Origin: Stramonita haemastoma
Taxonomy: Eukaryota; Mollusca; Gastropoda; Neogastropoda; Muricidae
Reading direction: 5' to 3'
DNA length: 64,000 nucleotides
Assembly: GCA_030674155.1 (NCBI GenBank)
Contig: CM060318.1
Location: 87,746,049 to 87,810,048, forward strand
The position numbers were made by a program, and so were the translations under genes. The first letter of the stretch is position 1. Each line of letters opens with the position of its first letter. Below the pieces are notes generated by a model, which saw only the letters and a list, made by a program, of their open reading frames with translations, did not search any database and was not told the origin of the DNA. Shown here one piece after another: positions 11,694 through 47,039 of this stretch.

Positions 11694-12891
11694 GGGGGGA
11701 GAGAGGGAGAGAGAGAGACATCAATACACTCTTATGAAGACTGAAGAAGATCCTATGTCTTTCTCATTTTAAAATCAAGTTGAAGCCCCGTACAAAAGCA
11801 GATTTAAAATTCATCTGATTTCAGAGTGAACTCACTATGACAGTTTGCATGGCCAAATAACAAGTTCTGTGTATGTGTACTTTCCGGCTGTCCGGTACAG
11901 CGGAGGCTGTGTTCCACACGATGTAACTTTAGAACAGTCACTCTGCCGTTTTAACGATCAACTGATTTCCCGAAGATGCGAAAGGGTTACTGTTCCATGA
12001 TTTGCCAAGAAATTAGGGCTTCTAGAACTAAAGTGCCGTGGTTTGTTATTTTCCGACCGTGTTCCAATTTCCGACACCATTTGCTTATGAAAGCTCAACT
12101 TTCACTATCAAGAGACATAGGGCAAGTTTTAAACATTGCTCGGCAAAACGAACAACCAATTTTTCTGTTTGTGCATCTACATCGGCAACTGTACCTCTTC
12201 TAGCCCCATCATGGACTGTTAGCGTCATTTTGCGTTTATTCCGTGTCTTTCTTTGCTTGTAAGTGTGTCAGTTCGATCTGTTTTCCCACGAAAGTCTACA
12301 CTACTTTCCGCCATTTTGTTTTGAAAGAGATGCTGTGCGCATGCGCTATAAGGGGAGACAACTGAACGATAGGATCTAGCAGACGACATAATGCATCTCA
12401 TGGCTTAATGATAGAAGACTATATTTTTGATTTTCGAATTTTTTTAAAGACAAAAATTGGATTTTTTGTTCATTAAACTGTATTTTCTTATTTTACAACT
12501 TTTTCCGGAACAAATACGGAAGGTGCACAGGTCTGCACAAGGTTGCACACCACTTTTTGCGAAGCAAAGGGATCACATTTCCAAGGGAGGCAATTACTAT
12601 TACCTCCCTTTACGAAATAGGTGGCCCGATGCGAGTAGCAGACGACAAGCATTCTATCGGCGATAATACGATCTTCGGACACGCTTCTCGGATTTATTTC
12701 TCCAAAGTTTTATTTTGAATATATATATTTTTTAATTTTTAAAATAAAATCTCACACATGACTTCCATTTTTAGGGCTTTTTAGGGCCTCCAGGGCAATA
12801 TGTCTCATTTTTAGGGCTTTTTAGGGGCCCTATTTTGGCTTTCCCAAAATTAGGGCTTTTTAGGGCTTTTTAGGGACTTGTGCGAACCCTG
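10478..12891. mobile_element. hAT-like non-autonomous DNA transposon
   Basis: The termini are inverted: the left end reads CAGGGTTCATACAGAC and the reverse complement of the right end reads CAGGGTTCGCACAAGT. A 5-bp ATATA duplication flanks it. Both subterminal regions carry clustered TTAGGGCTTTTTAGGGCC-type repeats, suitable as transposase-binding arrays. CAGGG ends favour the hAT superfamily; 5 bp is shorter than the usual 8-bp hAT duplication, although 5-bp lineages are known. The interior holds (AT)n, two (GT)n tracts, a (GA)n tract and a hairpin cluster. No transposase was recognised; a short minus-strand frame near 12100-12270 (begins MTLTVHDGARRG) is unassigned. Confidence 0.75.
11180..11251. 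repeat. three tandem GC-rich perfect hairpins
   Basis: Three stem-loops in 72 bp: CAGGGGGC-AAC-GCCCCCTG (within 11180-11200), CAAGGGGC-AGA-GCCCCTTG (11207-11225) and CAGGGGGC-AAC-GCCCCCTG (11233-11251). All have 8-bp stems and 3-nt loops, separated by GGGGTC-type spacers. The middle one differs by paired changes that keep the stem. They lie inside the hAT-like element. Confidence 0.9.
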
Positions 12892-13165
12892 ATATAGTTT
12901 TGTAAATTTTGTCATCTGTTCCCACAGGCCTACTATTCCGAGGAGTGGAACAACAGGATTTAATGTGTAGCCAAGATGTTCTGCGTGCGTTCACACACGG
13001 GACTTCGCTTTATAGTCTCATCCAAAGGACTTTTGGGGGGAATGGAGTCAGCACCGATGCTAACTCCAGGGGAAAAATCCTCTTTAACGAGATTCGAACC
13101 CGGGTCAGCAGATCACGAGCACATCACTGTAACCACCAGACTCTCCAGGCCCTGTCAGCTGAGGC

Positions 13166-13579
13166 CAGAGGACTGCCCTCCTGCACAGCCACAAGCACTG
13201 GAACACCCCTCCTCCTCTAACCAGGCTCTACCCACCCAGTATGAAATAAAGAGAAGCTGTCGTGCAGAAATGTCCCATTCACAACACACATCAGTTCTGG
13301 GCTCTGCTGTGGTCCTCTCCATTCAACTGGATCTGCCCATATCCATTTACTGTTAAACCTTTGAGGAGTAAGTTCAGGTCAACCCGCTTTGCCCAAAGCA
13401 AGCACAGACAAATAAGCCTGTGTATGTCTAGGCACACCCACACTTTAAAGACAAAACTACAAACCCATACCTAACCTCTTTGAAGACTTGGGAAGGAATA
13501 GCCACATCAGTAGAATTGAAAAAAAAAATAAATAACCACCACAACCATTCACAACAACAACAAAAGCAAGTGTGACCGA
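13166..13579. other. intergenic spacer downstream of RPL10
   Basis: Unique sequence between the SINE head and the RPL10 3' end. No coding segment recognised. Confidence 0.4.
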
Positions 13580-13587
13580 TCAACTGT

Positions 13588-13593
13588 TTTAAT
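13588..13593 (-). terminator. RPL10: probable RPL10 poly(A) signal (ATTAAA)
   Basis: The minus strand reads ATTAAA about 40 bases after the stop codon. Such a short 3' UTR is typical of ribosomal protein genes. This is the second commonest animal hexamer; no AATAAA lies closer. Confidence 0.55.
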
Positions 13594-13633
13594 TTTCAGT
13601 GCTAGTTTGCTCTTTCACAGTTTTTAGCAGTGT

Positions 13634-13799
13634 TCACTGGCGGCTGGACACCTGGCGGTTCTTCCAGTGAATGAGTGGCCCCTTGTTGGGCTTGTACTGC
13701 ACGTTGACCCCCGTCAGGGATCAGCAGACCGTCAGCACGCATCTTCTCGTAGTCCTCTCGCGGCCACTTGGTGAACCCCCACTTCTTGGACAACACGAT
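13634..13799 (-). CDS. RPL10: RPL10 last coding exon, with a 1-base insertion
   Basis: Encodes [20 protein letters not shown] and onwards. At 13708-13712 the plus strand has five C where four would give the conserved continuation after LLIPDG. As written, the frame shifts and ends at 13602 with a non-conserved tail. The expected frame continues on both sides of the run to a stop at 13634-13636. A sequencing or assembly error is the likeliest cause, since every other exon is perfectly conserved. Confidence 0.9.
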
Positions 13800-16631
13800 C
13801 TGAAAACACATCAACACAGGACAAATAAATTAGTCTGGCCATCTGCAGCCCCACTGACCACAAAGGATACACAACAGGGATGGTGGCATCAAGGGCCAAT
13901 GAGGAACATACAAAAGCAAGTCAGTGAGAACCACAAGTCTTTACAGATCAATCAATGTCAATGGAGGGTGGCAGGATGGTTCAGACGTTCGCTTGCCAAA
14001 AAGTAAACCCTGTGACATTCTGGGTTTGAATCCCAGCTTCACCCTTTCTTCCTAGTTCTACAAAAAAAATAGAACTGAATGTTTAAAGTCCTTTGGACCA
14101 GACTATAAATTGAAGCCCCATATGCAATTACACACAGAATATCTTGTGCACACGTAAAAACCTGTTCCGACTTTTGAAAGAGTAGGCCATTATGTGCAGG
14201 TAGGAAAGGTTGACATACACACACACAAAAATCCAGCATGCAGGTGTCATAACACAATCCCCTAAGTGGGAATGAGATTACCTATATGGTGGAGGAAAAG
14301 TCGCATATGTCAAAAAAAACCTTGACACACACCCGAGCAATGAAAAATAAATAATAATATAAAAAAAAAGAATATCAATGTCATCATCATCTGCAAGTGC
14401 TAGGTGACAAAAACTCTTGTTATGCAGGTTCAATCTATGTACAAGTGAATTCTTGCACCTGAAACAGATATTGTGCAAAATGTCAATAAGCTGGCCAGTC
14501 TTTTAGCCTGAAGGAGGTTTACAATAAATTTTATGGAAAATATGCTCTGCCAGACACTTGGGTATCTAATTTCACTTTTATGTGAACAGATGTTAAATTG
14601 AAGACCAACACTTGGGCATTATAATTTTACTTGTCTGCTTTTATAAATGTCAATAGTACATACCTATTTTCATCTTGAAAATGATCCAGGTCATTCACTA
14701 TAAACCCTTCATGTGACTGACAAATGTTGTTTTTACATTTAATCTAAAGACAAAGTTATAAAATAAGATTTAAAAAACCCAACCAATTTGCTTATCACAG
14801 ACAAGATACATGTATACATATATTCACATTCTAAATAATTTTTCAACACAACTGAGCACAACCTCTAGCCTCCACTGTCTCCCCTCTCCCAAACTACCTA
14901 ACACCACTAGACCAACTCGTTCCCTGTACCCACCTTCTGGCGACCAGGGTACTTGAACTTGGCACGACGCAGAGCCTCGATGATGGCGGCTTCGTGCTGC
15001 TCACGGGCGCGCACAGACATGATGGGCTGGCCGATGTGCACACGCGCCACAGTGCCCTGCGGCTTGCCAAAGGCACCTCGCATACCTGTCTGGAGCCTGC
15101 CAACACAACACACAGTATACCTCAAATGGTGTCCTCTCTTCCTTTATGAGTAAAAGACAATTGTTTGATTCTCTCTGCCAGCACTTTGAAAGCAAGCTTA
15201 GAAAGGGCAGTCTGTTTTAACGTTAGTCTATCATTCAAATTTTCCCCCCAGATTTACTGAGAAAAGGTAATACTGAGTGAGAAACGACCTTTTTTTTTTT
15301 TTTTAAAAAACAGTCAACGTTGAACTTTTTTTTTAATCCTAAAAAATAAACCACTATAATACCGATCGCAAATTTCTGATGCCTTGTTCAATACTTAACC
15401 TTTTGCAGCATTACATTTTTTTTTTTTTTTTAACCCTAGTAGCGCTGTTCCCGGATTAATCCGGAATGACGTAGTGCAGCATTTCTGGCGGCTCCCGGAA
15501 TATTCCGGGATGACGTCGGTGATCGTAATTGAAGGCTTTCTTTCGCTTTCAAAGGTCATCCAATGAACGTGAAGGCCATTGTAGGGCCGCAGAAATGGGT
15601 GAAGGTCGTCCGCAGTCGCAAGCAACGAGGATTCTGATTGGTTTAGAGGTGTATTTTTTATTTTTTTTGGACGAACGTCGATCGCCTGAAAACAAAATGG
15701 CGGCAAAGTGTTTGCGCTCGTATCACTCGAAGTATTTTTCGAGTTTTTTGACGATATTGACGGCGATGAGGAGTTTTAGAGGCTGGATTTGGTTGAATTA
15801 AACAATAATAGAGACGATAAGGTAAGGATTGTGAAATATTTTTGAAAAACTTCGGAAAAATTGATCGCGATCGGACTGAATCGAGCGGTGCTAAGTTTTG
15901 TCCAAAGCACTTCATAGCTACCGGGCGATTTCGATGTCATACATTGTTTTACTTTATTTTAACGCAACACGGCTTTGAAATAACTGTTTGTAAGTCATTT
16001 CTACATGCTGTCGAGTACTTTGCATCACACGAAATCATTGTCAAATTGTCGTATTTTCGTCATAGAACGCCGCCAGTTCGCATGAAATAAGTGTTCACCG
16101 CCATGACGATCGTGATCGCGTCGATCATTTCGCTGGACTTTTCCGAGTATTTGACGACCAATAAAGCCACGGAAGCTCTTTATTTTTTCAAAACTTATGT
16201 CAAGAGACAGTATTTATCGAATCATGACATTTTTGCACCGCAACAACATTGCATATCGTGTCAAAATCAATCTGGGTCACCAACATCGCAACAGTGATTG
16301 GTAGTGCACGCGCAGTTTTTAAACTTTATTTATTTTTTACATTATCATAAACACTACATGCTGCTATAAAATTTCACTCTTTTAAAAGCTTGTTATCTAA
16401 GCTTTCCAGTGATTTACAACTTTACACACTTAGTTTAGTTTTACATATCAATATCAAGAGTTGTTTGACCCCACCCTACTGCAAATCAACAATGGCTGCT
16501 GTTAATTCAGCCAGCAGCACCTAGTACTGCTGCCGTTATTTCAGCGCTACTAGGGTTAAATAATGCAAGAAGTTTTTTCATTTGAAAGCAAGCTGTTACT
16601 ACATTTTGCACAAATAAAAACTCTGTGAGAG

Positions 16632-16674
<43 letters not shown>

Positions 16675-19603
16675 ACTGAGAGTTAGTGACACAATTCAGA
16701 TGAAGATCTTTCTTCAGTGTTTTTCAGTGCTAGAATATTGAAAAACCTGTCAAGCTGCTTCACTGTATGACCACACATGCTCCAAAATACAAAATGAGAT
16801 GACACTTTCTGGTGACATTTTTCACCTGGTCAGATGATACACACTGAAAACAGAAGAATAAAGGTAGGCATCACCTACCTATCAGCTCCAGCGCAGGACA
16901 ACATTTTGTTGATGCGAATGATGTGGAAGGGGTGCACGCGAACTCGTAGATGGAAAGCGTCTTTGCCGCAGTTCTTCACCAGGTACTTGTTGGCGCAGAT
17001 ACGCCCGGCCTCCAGGGCCTCCGATGACAGCTGCTCATACTCATCGGAGATCAGGTGAATGCACAGGGGAAAGTCATCCACTCGTGCCTTCTTCCTCCCC
17101 AGATCAAAGATACGGATCTTGGCATCTGTAATGTAAATGCTTACATTTACTACCTTCTTTAAAACAACAACAAATATTAAAGTACCACAAAATAAATGGT
17201 CCGACCCAAAAAAAAAGGCCCTAGCAATTGCATCTTTGGAAAATTTATATTAGATTTATTATGTCTGAAGTTTGGCACTTTAACACTTATGAGAGAATAT
17301 GTGACCCCCCCCCCCCCCCCCCCCCCCAAATAAAACAAAACACAAACCATTGTTGGGAATCTTGAGATAAAAGGTAAAGGTAAAGGTGTCCAACAACCTG
17401 GGCGGTCACAGGTGAGCAAGGCATCAGAGACCTCAGCTTCTCTAGGGGCCAGCATATTGAGGGCGGTGCCCATCTCCTATCCCTTGCTGCTTTAAACTTC
17501 CATGACCCTAAAGAGTGCAGGTACCCATTTACAGCTGGGCGAACTGGGGGGACTGTATTGAAGCCAAGGCGCGCAAACAGTCACCCATCAACTGGTAACC
17601 ACGCTTAATGCTGCTCGACTTGGGGAAAGCCAGCGCTCTGACCACTTAGTTATCCCACCCCCTGACCTATCTTACAAAAATTACACAGGAGAAGATACAG
17701 ATTTTCTTGAATGAAACATACTGTTGGGTGGAAGAGATTCCTTCCCCCCTCCCCCCCAAATTATCAATGCATAAGCTAATTAAGATGGCTAAAAATGTTT
17801 CAAATAATCTTTTTTTCATTTATTTACATAAAATTGTGGGTCTACCTCTAACATGAATCACTGTACTTAGATGTCTTATTTATCGAATCTGAACACTCTC
17901 GAAAATTACACTTTACTTGCATAACGCAACCTAATTTTGCTGTTAATTACTTCACATCCGAATACAATTGAGGACATACCTGGTACACCACGGCAGAAGC
18001 GTGACTTTGGGTATGGTTTGTTTTTACAGTACCGGTAACTGGAAAAAATGAGCATAAAATGGTCAATCACAAGTTGCAATCTGAAAAGAACAGAATTACA
18101 TTCCTCCTCCCCCCCCCCCTTTCTCATTTGGTGTACACATTACACACATCTTACTTTTAAATACATCTGTGCAAAAACTGTTCACAAATATGGATTTCCG
18201 ATTTATAACTTTGCCTAGAGCTATGAACAGATTCACCATTAGTGATTCAACATGTTCACATCTAATTTACAACCCTTATGATCAAATGGCTAACACTACA
18301 GTAACACAAACACACCATGCATGTTCTGTATTTTCACAGTATGAGATCTTGTTTCCTTTTTTTTTTTTTTTCTTCATTCTTTCTCTTTACTTATCAACCC
18401 CCCCCCCCCCCCCCTCCCTCACATAATAGTTCATGCCTGAGAACTTGATGAATATGACTTTCTTCAACATTTTGTTGCCTATATCTTAATATAGCCCTAC
18501 AGGTTCACAAGAACTGAATTTTGCTCGTTTTCTTCTTTTTTTTTTAATTACAAAAACACTGCCAACTGACAGCCATTTGCTGGCAGCCATAATGGAAAGG
18601 AAAGGTAAAAAATTAACCCTTTTGCTGCTATCATATTTTGCTCAGGCACATGTTGGACAAATCAGAGAGAGCGTTGAATCATGACAAACAGCGATCGTCA
18701 ACTGAGCATTGCTGGCAACGGTTTCTATGACCAACACAAAAAAAACCAACACCATTGACGAACAGCGCTGTAAAGAGGTTGTTAATGGTCAAGGTTCAGG
18801 TACTGTATTTTTTCTAAAATGAACATGTTTATAAATAAATCATAATTCTGCCCAAGGCCATTTCAACACTAAATCATTTTAGTATTTTAACCTTTGGGTG
18901 TGTTTTGTTTCCTTTTATTGAATGTTTCAGTTAACAAGTACCAATCATTCATCAAACTTAAAACACCCAACTTGGGGCCTCAAGACATGGACTGACATGA
19001 GACTCCCCATTTTGAGCAGCCTATCTGTAGACAAAAGCTATGTAACATTTCCAGCAATACCCCTGTATTATTTTTATCAGAGGTTATTTCTTCTGACAGG
19101 TTTCTGTAAAATATCACCGGACCTGTAGTTCAGTACATAAGGGCTAGGCACAATCTCTGAAATGACTGAGTGAATCTGACAAGTGTGTTGGGCATCAAAA
19201 ATAACTTTTTTGAATATGATGTGGCTTTGTCAAGCATGTAGGCTAATCATTTAGAGTGAACAATCGGTTAAAAGTTTGCTTGTAAAGCACACGAAAACTT
19301 GGAAAGACCCAAAACACTACCCCACAAACTCACGAAGTCCTCCTACTGGCTCTTCTCTTGAAAGCCCTCAGCATACAGTTTACAAGATCATATGAAATGA
19401 AAGAATGATACCAGCTGTTCTTCCGATGACAATAATAATGCAAACTCTTCGAATCTTTGAGTTGGTAGGCCTACCTAACTAAATAATATGTATTGTATAC
19501 ACTCTACACTCTTGGCCAGTGAGGGGAAGAATGGGCTAGGCCTACATTACTAAGCGAAAAAAAAAGTAGCAAAAACGTACCATCTAGCCGGTCGGCGACC
19601 CAT
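13634..19603 (-). CDS. RPL10: 60S ribosomal protein L10 (uL16), five coding exons
   Basis: A component of the large cytosolic ribosomal subunit that sits near the peptidyl-transferase centre and is one of the last proteins added in the cytoplasm. Coding exons, in transcript order, are 19581-19603, 17980-18038, 16879-17125, 14934-15096 and 13634-13799, all with GT-AG boundaries and matching phases. The protein starts [20 protein letters not shown] and contains [41 protein letters not shown] and [18 protein letters not shown], diagnostic of eukaryotic L10. Length is about 218 residues once a 1-base insertion is discounted (vertebrate L10 is 214). The gene is head to head with SNX29. Its introns hold a SINE A copy, a piggyBac-type element and a SINE D copy. 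Confidence 0.95.
13965..14275 (+). mobile_element. SINE family A in RPL10 intron (antisense)
   Basis: The head (GGTGGCAGGATGGTTCAGAC, then GGGTTTGAATCCCAGC with a good B-box) and the shared core are clear. The copy is truncated near CAGCATGCAGGTGTC. It is inserted antisense to RPL10 in the last intron. Confidence 0.8.
14934..15096 (-). CDS. RPL10: RPL10 coding exon 4
   Basis: Encodes [20 protein letters not shown] through [21 protein letters not shown]. This includes the flexible loop region that in other eukaryotes reaches towards the tRNA sites. Both splice sites are consensus. Confidence 0.95.
15434..16555. mobile_element. piggyBac-type element in RPL10 intron
   Basis: Inverted ends CCCTAGTAGCGCTG (15434) and CAGCGCTACTAGGG (ending 16555) are flanked on both sides by TTAA (15430-15433 and 16556-16559). 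That is the target duplication and CCCTAG-type terminus of piggyBac elements. The body is 1122 bp and more CpG-rich than its surroundings. Two palindromes lie just inside the left end. Short open frames (one with [15 protein letters not shown] near 15690-15730, one at 16091-16297) do not resemble an intact transposase to me, so I class it as non-autonomous. Confidence 0.85.
15451..15509. repeat. paired subterminal palindromes of the piggyBac-type element
   Basis: CCGGATTAATCCGG (15451-15464) and CCCGGAATATTCCGGG (15494-15509) are both perfect palindromes, and each is followed by ATGACGT. They repeat with a period of 44 bp just inside one end only. Transposase or host-factor binding is inferred from position and symmetry. 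Confidence 0.85.
16627..16675. repeat. (GT)n microsatellite
   Basis: A short GT tract in the RPL10 intron, directly after the piggyBac-type element. Confidence 0.9.
16879..17125 (-). CDS. RPL10: RPL10 coding exon 3
   Basis: Encodes the central uL16 fold, from [18 protein letters not shown] through [15 protein letters not shown] to [12 protein letters not shown]. No disruption. The donor is GTAGGT. Confidence 0.95.
17370..17668 (-). mobile_element. SINE family D in RPL10 intron
   Basis: On the minus strand the head reads GGATAACTAAGTGGTCAGAG with a GCGCTGGC continuation (A-box-like), then a TGGTTACCAGTTGATGGGTG segment. The body includes GAGATGGGCACCGCCCTCAA and AGAGAAGCTGAGGTCTCTGA. A plus-strand copy is at 55625-55905. 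Confidence 0.8.
17980..18038 (-). CDS. RPL10: RPL10 coding exon 2
   Basis: Encodes [20 protein letters not shown] and the first base of the next codon. The Lys/Pro/Arg-rich N-terminal region is intact. The donor is GTATGT. Confidence 0.93.
19581..19603 (-). CDS. RPL10: RPL10 first coding exon
   Basis: The start codon is six bases after the acceptor (CAG|ATCAACATG on the minus strand) and the exon encodes MGRRPAR plus two bases of Cys. The donor is GTACGT. The start is fixed by the universally conserved MGRRPAR. Confidence 0.93.
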
Positions 19604-19735
19604 GTTGATCTGAAAAACAACAATACAATCTATTATTGAAAATAATTTAATGGTTCGGAAACAATTATAACAACATACAACATATGATTGTCTCGATTTC
19701 TAAACATCCGAGGTGTATTCGACATGCCTTCTTAC

Positions 19736-19778
19736 CGTCAACCAGTGGAAAGGACTTTAGGTTGACCGGAAGAGGAAG
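19736..19778 (-). promoter_or_regulatory. RPL10: RPL10 non-coding first exon with 5'TOP-like start
   Basis: On the minus strand a pyrimidine run CTTCCTCTTCC (19778-19768) is followed by GGTCAACC, and the segment ends in a donor (GACG|GTAAGA at 19736). It is a typical ribosomal-protein 5' exon: the transcript would begin at a C in an oligopyrimidine tract, which places translation under mTOR/LARP1-type control. The exact start is inferred, not seen. Confidence 0.65.
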
Positions 19779-19909
19779 TTGATGTCATGTGATAAAGAAG
19801 GTGGTTCTCTCCTAAAGTGAAGCAGATGTAAACAATGGAAATGTGTATGTGTAGTGTAGAATATTATCGACCGTTTCGCAGCTGATACTACCAGGCTGTA
19901 CAGATAACA
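19779..19909. promoter_or_regulatory. short bidirectional promoter, RPL10 / SNX29
   Basis: Only about 130 bp separate the inferred RPL10 start from the proposed SNX29 start codon. The boundary has an ETS-like ACCGGAAGAGG (19765-19775) and an E-box-like GTCATGTGAT (19784-19793). No TATA box is evident. On the SNX29 side there is an ATG-stop (ATGTAA at 19826) and a 16-codon upstream frame (19835-19885), which could dampen SNX29 translation if transcribed. Confidence 0.6.
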
Positions 19910-45736
<25,827 letters not shown>

Positions 45737-46590
45737 ACACTGTTGTGCAAGTCGTGATATTCTGGTGATATGTGTAATGTGTGCACAGCAGACACTGCAG
45801 ATGTGGATGATCAGAAGTGGCTCAGTGGGCCACAATGTCGGTGACATTTTCAATTGCCTGTAAGATAAAACAACCATGAAATGATGGCAGGTGCAATAGA
45901 ACGACCATGTGCTGAGTTTATTTCAGACACTTTTTAGGCAGTAGAGTGTATGAATACTCTCTGTGCTGTTAAACCTTGGGTCCAGTGAAATGCGTTGTAT
46001 TCATAAATGCTTGATCTCTTATGACAATGTGATCACATATCGTGTTCCATGTCCAACACTTCTCTGTGTTCATCATGTGCTAAGTACCAATGGGCTTGCT
46101 ATGACAAGGCACTGCTGTATAACACGAACTTTGCTGCTAACTTGCTGCAGACCTCATGGGGCAACTCCCATCATCGGAGACTCCTTTGTCACAGAGAATA
46201 TGACGAGTTGTTAGGAAACGATAGTTGTTATGAAATGATGGTAGTTGTCGGTTATGGAATAGTTTGCTTCTGTGTGTCTTTTTTTTATATATTTTTTTAA
46301 AAGAAATCATTTATTTTGAGGATAATGTCTGATTTTATGAGCACATCAAACAGATTTTTTATCAAAGAAAATGTAGTCAGTTTGTTTGTATCCATTTTAC
46401 AGGAAAGTGGGTTTTAAGTGGATCTTGAATGGTGCTTACAGGCCTGTCCTGTTGTAGAATAACTCAAGAAAAAATGTCATTTGTGCAGTCAGTTCTGTGC
46501 AGTTACAATTTGTAGAAAATCCCATTATAAAGGAAATGGGAATGTTTCCCGTTCTTAAAACTTAAGGTATTCATAATAGGCTCTAGAGTG
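45737..46590 (+). other. SNX29 3' UTR and flank
   Basis: Follows the SNX29 stop. No canonical AATAAA is evident in the first few hundred bases, so the transcript end is unknown; the 3' UTR may extend further (an AATAAA occurs at 49522). Confidence 0.4.
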
Positions 46591-47032
46591 CAAAGCCTGG
46601 GTAAGTAAGTAAGGAGGGCAAGCTGTTACCCATGCAGCAGACCCTCCCTCTCCACATGGCTGGAATGGTCCATTGGAAAGGCAATGACCGAATACGAATG
46701 GTTCCTGTGCGTTGCTTGGGACTCCAACTCCCTGATTTCTTTTCAAGGATGGTGTCTAAACATGACACCTGTGTGCATGCAGGTTTTTTATTTTGTTGTC
46801 ATCCACTCCTACTGGCACACAATGGCTTACTCTTATGAAAGGCGGAATGGGTTTTTAACATGTGCTCAAGATGTTCACATGGGGCCTCGGTGTATAGTCT
46901 CATCTGATTGACTTTGACATTCAGTTCAATTTTTTCATCAAACTGGAAAGAAAGGGCAAGGCTTGCAATCAAACCAAAACTTCAGGTTTACTTGTTGGCA
47001 GGTGAATATCTTAACCATCCTGCCACCTGTCT
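46590..47032 (-). mobile_element. SINE family A, reverse copy
   Basis: Minus-strand head with GTGGCAGGATGGTTAAGATA at the right end, shared core, then the reverse of GGTGTCTAAACATGACACCT. Left of 46710 it carries extra sequence absent from the copy at 3240, so the left edge is uncertain. Confidence 0.8.
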
Positions 47033-47039
47033 TCTTAAG

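Larger units (their letters stand above)
10395..13165 (-). mobile_element. SINE family B copy split by a DNA transposon
   Basis: The SINE 3' end lies at 10395-10477 and the rest, including the tRNA-like head, at 12892-13165. Read on the minus strand, the head has a B-box-like GGTTCGAATCTC and an A-box-like region near GTCTGGTGGTTACAGT. Removing 10478-12891 and one 5-bp copy of ATATA restores a continuous SINE of the expected spacing. This dates the transposon as younger than the SINE and defines its boundaries. Confidence 0.8.

Noticed and set aside
13634..13799. RPL10 as a processed or decayed pseudogene
   Set aside because: The gene has introns, intact splice sites, a TOP-like first exon and near-perfect conservation; one homopolymer indel is more consistent with sequence error.
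14278..14478. C/D snoRNA in the RPL10 last intron
   Set aside because: A TGATGATGA run exists on the minus strand but no CTGA box or terminal stem lies at a suitable distance.
18617..18785. second TTAA-flanked piggyBac-type MITE
   Set aside because: TTAACCC at one side and GTTGTTAA at the other are suggestive, but the inverted ends match poorly beyond a few bases.
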